Part shown: positions 1 through 5,204 of the stretch, piece after piece | Position numbering within the stretch: position 1 is the stretch's first letter | Layout of the letters: every line of letters begins with the position of its first letter | Source of the DNA: JABMPU01 sp964457455 | Lineage (GTDB): Bacteria; Cloacimonadota; Cloacimonadia; Cloacimonadales; TCS61 | DNA length: 8,919 bases | Direction: 5' to 3' | Assembly: GCA_964457455.1 (NCBI GenBank) | Contig: CAYWJN010000097.1 | Location: 1-8,919, forward strand | Position numbers and translations under genes: made by a program | Notes under the pieces: generated by a model | Database searches by the model: none | What the model was told of the DNA's origin: nothing | Seen by the model: only the letters and a program-made list of their open reading frames with translations

Positions 1-1343
1 AACATTTATCAATTTTTGTGATAATTATCGGACTGGTTTTCTTTGCTTCAAATTATGTTTATGCAGGTGAAGAAACATCAGAAAATTTAAGCAAAGATTT
101 AAAATTAGTTATTGTCGGTTTTATTGATGACTCGAACATGCAAAAAGCAGGAGCGGAAATTGGTGACATCTTGATTTCATACAATAATGAAAAAGTAAAT
201 TCTATTAAACAATTGGGTGTTCTCAAAGAAGCTGTCCAAACTGAAGAGGTTGAAGTTTTAGTTATGCGGAAAGATGAAAAAATTAAATTGATAATTCCCA
301 AAGGCAAAATGGGGATTTACATCAAAGAATATGCACCGGATCACAAAATGGATGAAGATGCTGTTATCATCGAGGGAATCGGTAAATTGGAGTGGGGAAT
401 TGGAATGGAAAATTCCTTCCTGGCTGCTGTTTACAGGATGGATGAAAAATATGGGAATAACCTGAGTTACACTGATATTATCGGACTTTCCGGTTATGGT
501 TTTAGAACTCTTTTCTTTGATAGATGGTGTCCAAGTAGTCCTGATGCAACTTGCGGATTTGATTCTGGTTCTGAAATCTTGAAGAAACTAGGCTATGAAG
601 CGGAATATTTCCATCTAAAAAATGAACAATTCGAACAAATGGGTATTCCCACAAAATCCAAAGATGAAATTCTTGAAATCATCTTAAAAAGCATTAATAG
701 AGGCTGGCCTGTGATTGCTATCGAGTTGATCGATGTGCCGGAATGGGGAATAATCACAGGTTATCAAAAAGAGGGAAAAGAGCTTTTCTGTAGAACATAT
801 TTCGATAAAACAAAAAGATATGAAATTGCACAGAAATTTCCCTGGGTTATTTGTATCATAAAAAAGAAAGAAAATGTAGATATTTTACCTGATTATAAAA
901 AATCTATCCTTATGGCGAAGAAGCTTTATAATACAGAAAAATATGAAAATTATTTTTCCGGGATCAGGGCTTATGAAGAATGGATAGATGCTTTACAGGA
1001 TAATGAATATTTGCTGAATGTTAATGAAGAAGATATGCAGGAAATTCATTTGGCAAATTGGTGGATTTATTATAGTTTGTTTGAAGCAAGAAAAATAGCA
1101 CAACAATATCTTCTGGAAAACAAAGAAAAGTTTGGAATCGAAGTTGAGATTATTGATAAATTAGCTGAACTTTATGCAAAAGAGACGAAAATCATGGAAG
1201 AGGGGTTTGATTTTGTTCCATCACCTTATAATGAAAAGTTCTCTGATTGGAATGAGGAAACCCGTGCGAAGCAGCTTGAAGTTTTGCAAGCATTACTCCA
1301 GGTTGAGAATGAAGTAAATGATATTCTTCTGAAAATTGAATGA
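1..1343 (+). CDS. Secreted PDZ + papain-like (BtrH_N/C39-like) domain protein, 5' partial
   Basis: The frame is open to the left edge. The codons before the GTG at 18 read H-L-S-I-F and extend a hydrophobic signal-peptide core that ends near VYA-GEE, so the real start lies outside the window and GTG-18 is probably not it. Numbering from GTG-18: residues ~27-105 look like a PDZ domain (AGAEIGDILISYNNEKV is the typical core). Residues ~115-285 resemble the BtrH N-terminal/peptidase C39-like papain fold, with GLSGYGF, then W170-C171-P172-S-S-P, C179-G-F-D, and later RGWPVIA, WGIITGY and RTYFD. Residues ~290-441 are charged and helical. The protein is probably periplasmic or surface-exposed, with PDZ for binding and the second domain either enzymatic (cysteine-based peptidase or acyl transfer) or ligand-binding. 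C171 or C179 is a candidate nucleophile but I cannot assign a triad. A SUKH gene follows 28 nt downstream, likely in the same operon. Domain calls are from motif memory, not a search. Confidence 0.8.
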   Translation, partial: HLSIFVIIIGLVFFASNYVYAGEETSENLSKDLKLVIVGFIDDSNMQKAGAEIGDILISYNNEKVNSIKQLGVLKEAVQTEEVEVLVMRKDEKIKLIIPKGKMGIYIKEYAPDHKMDEDAVIIEGIGKLEWGIGMENSFLAAVYRMDEKYGNNLSYTDIIGLSGYGFRTLFFDRWCPSSPDATCGFDSGSEILKKLGYEAEYFHLKNEQFEQMGIPTKSKDEILEIILKSINRGWPVIAIELIDVPEWGIITGYQKEGKELFCRTYFDKTKRYEIAQKFPWVICIIKKKENVDILPDYKKSILMAKKLYNTEKYENYFSGIRAYEEWIDALQDNEYLLNVNEEDMQEIHLANWWIYYSLFEARKIAQQYLLENKEKFGIEVEIIDKLAELYAKETKIMEEGFDFVPSPYNEKFSDWNEETRAKQLEVLQALLQVENEVNDILLKIE

Positions 1344-1371
1344 TGATATTTTAACTGGTGAATTGGTAGAT

Positions 1372-1944
1372 ATGAGCGAAGATAAAATCGAAATTATATT
1401 ACAGAGATTAAAAACCAAAATCTCTCAAATGCCGGATAATTACCATTTCTCTCCTGCTGCATCAGAAGAAGAAATAAAAAAACTGGAAACTGATCTAAGC
1501 ATTAATTTACCTCATTCTTACAGAACATTCCTGAAGAATTTCAATGGTGGATTTATCTGCAGCGAATCTATAGCGAAATACATCAAAAAAAGAAATGATA
1601 TTGAAACTGCAGCCTGGAACAGTCTTTTCATTTTTGGAACAACGGAAATCCGGGAAGGATATGCAAGACTGCGAGATATGAGCTGGAAATTGTCATCCGG
1701 CTGGAAAGAAGTGTATCCGTTCATTCCTTTTTGCAGCACGGAAATTCAGGAAAAGCTGGTGTTTGTTTTGCCTTTGGATGAAAATTCCGAATCTCCGGTT
1801 TTCGATGCATTTCATGAAGAGCCCTATTCGGATTGGGGAATTCTCTATAATAATTTCGAGGATTTTCTGGAATCTTATATTGATGGAAACATCAAAACGA
1901 TTGCATCAGCAAAAGCGAAAACAGCTATTGATTTTGTTTTGTAA
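1372..1944 (+). CDS. SUKH (SMI1/KNR4) family protein
   Basis: This 190-aa protein has no signal peptide and is probably cytoplasmic. Residues ~30-60 carry the SUKH signature: E-E-I-K-K-L-E, then INLPHSYRTFLKNFNGGF (LP, Y, F-L, N-G-G). The fold continues with LFIFGT (~85-90), FIPFCSTE (~117-124) and a WGILYNNFEDFLESYI tail typical of the family. SUKH proteins are known as immunity proteins of polymorphic toxin systems and as cell-wall assembly regulators in fungi; which role applies here is not shown. I chose the ATG at 1372, preceded by GGTGA at a suitable distance. An in-frame TTG at 1336, overlapping the upstream stop codon, would add 12 residues with a poorer ribosome-binding context. It follows the PDZ/papain-like gene by 28 nt on the same strand, which suggests co-transcription and possibly a protein pair. 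The C-terminal tail (KTIASAKAKTAIDFVL) lies beyond the usual domain. Confidence 0.82.
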   Translation: MSEDKIEIILQRLKTKISQMPDNYHFSPAASEEEIKKLETDLSINLPHSYRTFLKNFNGGFICSESIAKYIKKRNDIETAAWNSLFIFGTTEIREGYARLRDMSWKLSSGWKEVYPFIPFCSTEIQEKLVFVLPLDENSESPVFDAFHEEPYSDWGILYNNFEDFLESYIDGNIKTIASAKAKTAIDFVL

Positions 1945-1976
1945 TCAGGAAAGAAAGAGCAGAACTGCTAAGATAA

Positions 1977-1995
1977 TTTGAAATTGCATTTCAAA
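1977..1995 (+). terminator. Hairpin after the SUKH gene, weak terminator candidate
   Basis: A perfect 8-bp stem (TTTGAAAT with ATTTCAAA) closes a TGC loop 32 nt past the SUKH stop codon. It is A/T-rich and not followed by a T tract. A second weak stem, CCTGT (1998-2002) with ACAGG (2011-2015), follows. Its position between two transcription units suits a terminator, but strength is doubtful. Confidence 0.3.
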
Positions 1996-2007
1996 AACCT
2001 GTTTTCT

Positions 2008-2036
2008 TTGACAGGATAACTTCATAAAAATTAAAT
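2008..2036 (+). promoter_or_regulatory. Sigma70-type promoter candidate for the acetyltransferase gene
   Basis: TTGACA (2008-2013) matches the -35 consensus exactly. TTAAAT (2031-2036) matches 4 of 6 positions of the -10 consensus, at the ideal 17-nt spacing. The predicted start of transcription near 2043 would leave a leader of about 35 nt before the ATG at 2079, with GGAGG at 2069-2073. This makes the GNAT gene a separate transcription unit from the SUKH gene. Confidence 0.5.
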
Positions 2037-2078
2037 TGTTAAGTCATCAAAAAAGAGATAAAAATTTTGGAGGAAGAT

Positions 2079-2881
2079 ATGTTTAAAAATTTTTTTCGCA
2101 CTGTTTTCTGGATATTTTTAATCGGATTTACAGCATCGGTGACCTGGATGATTTTTTCTGGGATTACACTACCTGGTTTGCCTTAAAAGAAAATGAAGAA
2201 ATCAAGTCTATTATTCTGCTCTATTCAGGGCTTTCACTGCCAACTCTGCTGGCAATCACAAATGATATTTCCTCTACAAAGCATCTTCTGGGCAAAATCA
2301 TACATTTGCTTCCTAACAGGTTTTATGCACATTTAAGCATAGGGCTGCAAGGTGTTCTGCAAGAAAAATATCAGCTTTCTGCTCATGGAGAGCATCTTAA
2401 AATGGCTCTAAAAAATAGATCTAAATTAAGAAACCTTGAAAAGGTTTACAAGGAAGATACTCGCTGCATAAACCTTTTCAAGGTTAAGCCTGATGTTATT
2501 CAGCTTACAGAAAAAGATATTGCTGATATTTTAGAGCTTTACAAAATTAGTTATCCTGAAAATTGGTTTGATGAGCGCATGCTGAAAACGCAGAAATATT
2601 TTGGAGTTCGGCAGCAGAACAGGTTGATAAGCGTGGCAGGTATTCATGTTTATTCCCAAAAGTATAATGTGGCAGCTTTGGGAAATATCTGCACTCATCC
2701 GGATTTCAGGGGAAAAGGATGGGGCAGAGCTGCAACAGCAAAACTGTGTAAATCTTTGCTGCAGGAAATTGAGCACCTCGGTTTGAATGTGAAAGCGGAT
2801 AATACGACAGCGATTTCTCTTTATGAGAAGTTGGGTTTTGAGATTGTGAGTTCGTATTTTGAGTTCATGGTTGAATCTTAA
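2079..2881 (+). pseudogene. GNAT-family N-acetyltransferase, -1 frameshift at a T7 run
   Basis: A strong ribosome-binding site (GGAGG, 2069-2073) precedes ATG-2079, which reads MFKNFF and then stops after 35 codons (TAA at 2184). The next frame is open from 2087 to the stop at 2881. Sliding back one base in the run of seven T (2090-2096) gives one continuous protein of about 267 aa: MFKNFFSHCFLDIFNRIY, then DDFFWDYTTWFALKENEEIKS, and on to the C-terminal catalytic domain. Acetyl-CoA-binding motif A is clear as HPDFRGKGWGRAA (R-G-K-G-W-G), followed by the motif B region TTAISLYEKLGFE. So a conserved N-terminal domain precedes a standard GNAT fold; the substrate cannot be told. An in-frame TTG at 2306 opens the longest uninterrupted ORF but lies mid-protein and is not a real start. 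The shift could be a sequencing or assembly error in the homopolymer (most likely), a true mutation, or slippage at T TTT TTT. I label it pseudogene only because the reading frame as given is broken. Confidence 0.8.
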
Positions 2882-2886
2882 ATGCA

Positions 2887-2909
2887 GGTTCAATCATCTT
2901 GATTGAACC
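2887..2909. repeat. Triloop hairpin 1 (10-bp stem)
   Basis: The arm GGTTCAATCA pairs perfectly with its complement around the loop TCT (AGA on the minus strand). It starts 5 nt after the GNAT stop codon. No T tract follows, so it is not a classical intrinsic terminator, though it could stabilise the mRNA 3' end. It is the first of three consecutive palindromes of the same design. Confidence 0.75.
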
Positions 2910-2919
2910 ATATGTTTAA

Positions 2920-2940
2920 ATAACATCGTCTCGATGTTAT
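2920..2940. repeat. Triloop hairpin 2 (9-bp stem)
   Basis: The arm ATAACATCG pairs perfectly across a TCT loop (AGA on the minus strand). The stem sequence is unrelated to hairpin 1 but the architecture is the same. It lies 10 nt after hairpin 1, between the acetyltransferase and barrel genes. Confidence 0.75.
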
Positions 2941-2957
2941 AAATAATCAAAATAAAC

Positions 2958-2972
2958 AGATCGGGACGATCT
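2958..2972. repeat. Triloop hairpin 3 (6-bp stem)
   Basis: The arm AGATCG pairs with CGATCT around the loop GGA. It is shorter than its two neighbours but again has a perfect stem and an RGA triloop. From here to the ribosome-binding site at 3052 the sequence is A/T-rich; I see no convincing promoter there. Confidence 0.6.
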
Positions 2973-3061
2973 TAAAGAGAAATGTTACACGAAATTAAGA
3001 AATAGTGTTAGCAATAATTTATCAGTTTTAAAAAGAATATCAATAGAATTTAGGAGGAAAT

Positions 3062-3690
3062 TTGAAAAAAGTAATGTTGCTATTGTTGTTAATTTTAGGA
3101 TTTACTTTCCTGAATGCCCAATTAATTCATTCTTTTGGCGTAAAAACTGGTTGTGTTTTTGCAAATCAAGATTTTGATTATACAGATAATTTTTTAAATT
3201 TAGATACACAAAATAGGTATGGCTTGAATATAGGTGCATTCATAGAATTGTTAAGTAAAGCTAATTTAAATTTATTAATTGAAATTCATTATGTTCAAAA
3301 GGGGATGGTTGTAAAATTTAAAGAGTATGATATGTTTGCGAATTACATCAGTACCATTGAATTAGATAATCGAGTTGACTACCTTTCACTTCCTGTTCTC
3401 GGGAAAATTGCATATAAATTTAATAAAAATTATCACCTTATATTATCGTTGGTCCCAGAATTGATATATTATTAGGATATGATTCTGATTTTGCTGAAAT
3501 TGTTTATGATGAATTTGAAAGCATAGATTTTGGGGGCACATTGGGACTCGGAAATGAATTTAGTTTTATTGGGTCACAAACTTTTCTTATTGAAATGAGG
3601 TATTCTCCATCTTTTACAAATTCCTATGAAGCCGATTTATTAAGAGTAAAGAATAACTCATTTGAATTACTTGCAGGGATAAAGTTTTAA
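3062..3690 (+). pseudogene. PorT-like outer-membrane beta-barrel protein, -1 frameshift
   Basis: The start is TTG-3062, with AGGAGG at 3052-3057. It gives a clean signal peptide, MKKVMLLLLLILGFTFLNA-Q. The mature part has the alternating strands of the PorT/OMP_b-brl_2 type small barrel: SFGVKTGCVFAN, YGLNIGAFIELLS, LLIEIHYVQKGM and the hallmark DYLSLPVLGKIAY. The frame stops at 3475, but the next frame, open from 3427, continues the fold: YIIVGPRIDILLGYDSDF, FGGTLGLGNEFSF, LIEMRYSPSF, and ends ELLAGIKF with the terminal aromatic residue expected of an outer-membrane barrel. Joining CTT (3437-3439) to TAT (3439-3441) by re-reading one base gives one protein of about 209 aa. So one base seems missing between 3428 and 3441. 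There is no long homopolymer or slippery heptamer here, so assembly error or true decay is likelier than programmed recoding. The function is unknown beyond being an outer-membrane barrel. Confidence 0.82.
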
Positions 3691-3782
3691 AAACTTACTA
3701 AAATATGAATATATGAAGAATAGTAAAAAACTTCACCCGACAAGCGTGTCAGCGCAGCAACGACGCACACACCCAACCGTTA
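3691..3782. other. Intergenic spacer with a GC-richer block, no gene seen
   Basis: An A/T-rich stretch (3691-3735) gives way to a clearly GC-richer block (about 3736-3780) containing GACA-AGCG-TGTC and repeated CGC/GCG and ACAC steps. The composition change suggests a remnant of a small repeat or inserted element rather than ordinary spacer. I see no reading frame or convincing promoter in it. Confidence 0.35.
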
Positions 3783-3805
3783 CATTCAACCGAGACGGTT
3801 GAATG
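3783..3805. repeat. Triloop hairpin 4 (10-bp stem) next to the permease ribosome-binding site
   Basis: The arm CATTCAACCG pairs perfectly with CGGTTGAATG around the loop AGA. It has the same layout as hairpins 1-3 with a different stem. The 3' arm ends 3 nt before the AGGAG (3809-3813) of the LolC/E gene, so folding in the mRNA could influence ribosome access. That effect is inference. Confidence 0.75.
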
Positions 3806-3822
3806 AACAGGAGAAATTCTGA

Positions 3823-5037
3823 ATGATTCATCTTTTTTTGGCTTTAAGATATTTGAAAGGCAGAAAGAAAATTGTTTTCACGTTTTCTAATATGCTGTCG
3901 CTGTTTGGCATTATAATTGGAGTTTTCTCGCTTCTCGTGGTTTCTTCTGTGATGAACGGCTTTGAACTTGATATGAAGAATCGCGTTATCGGCTCTAAAG
4001 CAGAAATAAAAATCTATCATAAAAACTATGATCCGATAAAAGATTATGACATTATTTTGGAAAAAGTGGATAATCTGACTGAAGTCATCAAATCTGCCCC
4101 GGTTTGCCAGAATGAACTGATGATCCAGAATAAAAAGAACCTGGCTTCAACCATCTGTTTTGGCATCGATTTAGAAAAACAAAATCAAGTAACAGAGATT
4201 TTAGATAAGATCGTTATTGGATATCCATCTCCAGAAAATCTGGAAAATGATGGAATCATCATTGGATTGGATCTCTCATTAACGATTAATGCAACCGTAG
4301 GAGAGTATATTCAACTGTCCTCACCGCTTGGAACTGTTCCCTCTCCTTTTGGTTTGCTTCCCAAAACAAAGAAGCTGAAAGTGATAGGAATTTTTCTTTC
4401 CGGAATGCCTGAATATGATAAACTTTTCACCTATATTTCTCTGAAAAATTCTCAGTATTTCCTGGATTTTGAAGACGAAGTGAACCAGGTAGAAGTTAAA
4501 ACTCACAATCTTCGCAGATCGTCCAAAATTGCTCGTCTGATTCAAGATGTAATAGGTGATGATTTTGTGGTGGAAGATTGGAGTGAATTTGATGCTAATT
4601 TGTTTAATGCCATAAAATTGGAAAAAGTCGTAATGTTCCTGGTTCTGGCTTTGATGATTATAATTGCTTCATTTAATATGACTGGGAATTTCATCAAGCT
4701 TGTGGCAGAAAAAAAGGTTGAGATTGGAGTGCTGAAAGCTATTGGTGCTTCCGAAAAAGATATTGTTCGCATGTTTGTAAATATAGGATTGATCATCGGA
4801 ATTATCGGTACTTTTATCGGAGTTGCTTTTGCTTTAATTTTGCTTTTAGCTCAGGATTATTGGCATTTTATAAAAATTCCTGTTGCTGGTTTTCCTTTGC
4901 AATGGATTCCGGTTGATATGAGGTTTCTGGATTTTATAATTGTCCCGATTGTTGTTATTATCATCAGTTTTCTCACAACTTTGCATCCTGCCAGAAGAAC
5001 TGTTAAGATAGATCCAATCAAGATTATCAGAAATTAG
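3823..5037 (+). CDS. LolC/LolE-family lipoprotein-releasing ABC transporter permease
   Basis: This 404-aa inner-membrane protein has the standard LolC/LolE/MacB-type (FtsX) layout. TM1 is at ~22-44, followed by the conserved SVMNGFELDMKNRVIG segment, then a large periplasmic domain (~50-265). TM2 is at ~269-290, with a cytoplasmic coupling segment (VAEKKVEIGVLKAIGASEKDIVRMF, ~294-318). TM3 is at ~319-343, TM4 at ~368-388, and it ends HPARRTVKIDPIKIIRN, a typical family C-terminus. In the Lol pathway such permeases use a LolD ATPase to extract lipoproteins from the inner membrane and pass them to LolA. No LolD or second permease gene is next to it: the upstream gene is the barrel and the downstream genes converge. 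A homodimeric single-permease arrangement or a distant lolD would fit. AGGAG (3809-3813) lies 9 nt before ATG-3823. LolC versus LolE cannot be decided from this sequence. The gene is intact. Confidence 0.9.
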   Translation: MIHLFLALRYLKGRKKIVFTFSNMLSLFGIIIGVFSLLVVSSVMNGFELDMKNRVIGSKAEIKIYHKNYDPIKDYDIILEKVDNLTEVIKSAPVCQNELMIQNKKNLASTICFGIDLEKQNQVTEILDKIVIGYPSPENLENDGIIIGLDLSLTINATVGEYIQLSSPLGTVPSPFGLLPKTKKLKVIGIFLSGMPEYDKLFTYISLKNSQYFLDFEDEVNQVEVKTHNLRRSSKIARLIQDVIGDDFVVEDWSEFDANLFNAIKLEKVVMFLVLALMIIIASFNMTGNFIKLVAEKKVEIGVLKAIGASEKDIVRMFVNIGLIIGIIGTFIGVAFALILLLAQDYWHFIKIPVAGFPLQWIPVDMRFLDFIIVPIVVIIISFLTTLHPARRTVKIDPIKIIRN

Positions 5038-5060
5038 ATTAAGCAGACTTGAGCTACCCG

Positions 5061-5078
5061 CTATCAGCTAACTGATAG
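5061..5078. terminator. Hairpin between convergent genes, possible terminator
   Basis: CTATCAG (5061-5067) pairs with CTGATAG (5072-5078) around a CTAA loop, 23 nt after the permease stop codon. It could serve the permease transcript. It lacks a strong T tract, so I rate it as weak. Confidence 0.35.
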
Positions 5079-5204
5079 TATTAAGATGAAAACAAAAATC
5101 AAGAACATCGGAATGTTCAGTTTGCTGATCTTCCGATTGTACGAGCAAGAACTCCTCTACATTCCGAAGATTCGACAAGTCGCTGCGAGTCAAGTCCATC
5201 TAAA
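5079..5204. other. Structured intergenic region between convergent genes
   Basis: I see no credible gene here. TCGGAATGT (5108-5116) is perfectly complementary to ACATTCCGA (5159-5167). Its first part also pairs with TTCCGAT (5131-5137), and locally GAACAT (5103-5108) pairs with ATGTTC (5113-5118). These pairings exclude each other. The direct repeat CAAGTC occurs at 5176-5181 and 5191-5196. A remnant repeat element or a 3' UTR structure are both possible. Confidence 0.4.

Noticed and set aside
2306..2881. Separate 191-aa acetyltransferase starting at TTG-2306
   Set aside because: No ribosome-binding site at 2306, and the frame upstream to 2087 encodes a continuous, family-like N-terminal part that joins ATG-2079 through the T7 run.
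2531..2893. Minus-strand 120-codon open frame over the acetyltransferase
   Set aside because: Antisense shadow of the GNAT domain, whose motifs A and B are clear on the plus strand.
2887..2972. Rho-independent terminators
   Set aside because: The stems are strong but none is followed by a T tract on either strand, so I list them as palindromic repeats instead.
5068..5199. Minus-strand 43-codon open frame (starts MDLTRSDLSNL) just after the 937-aa gene
   Set aside because: No ribosome-binding site, no recognisable motif, and it lies wholly in a region better explained as structured spacer. Too little to call a gene.
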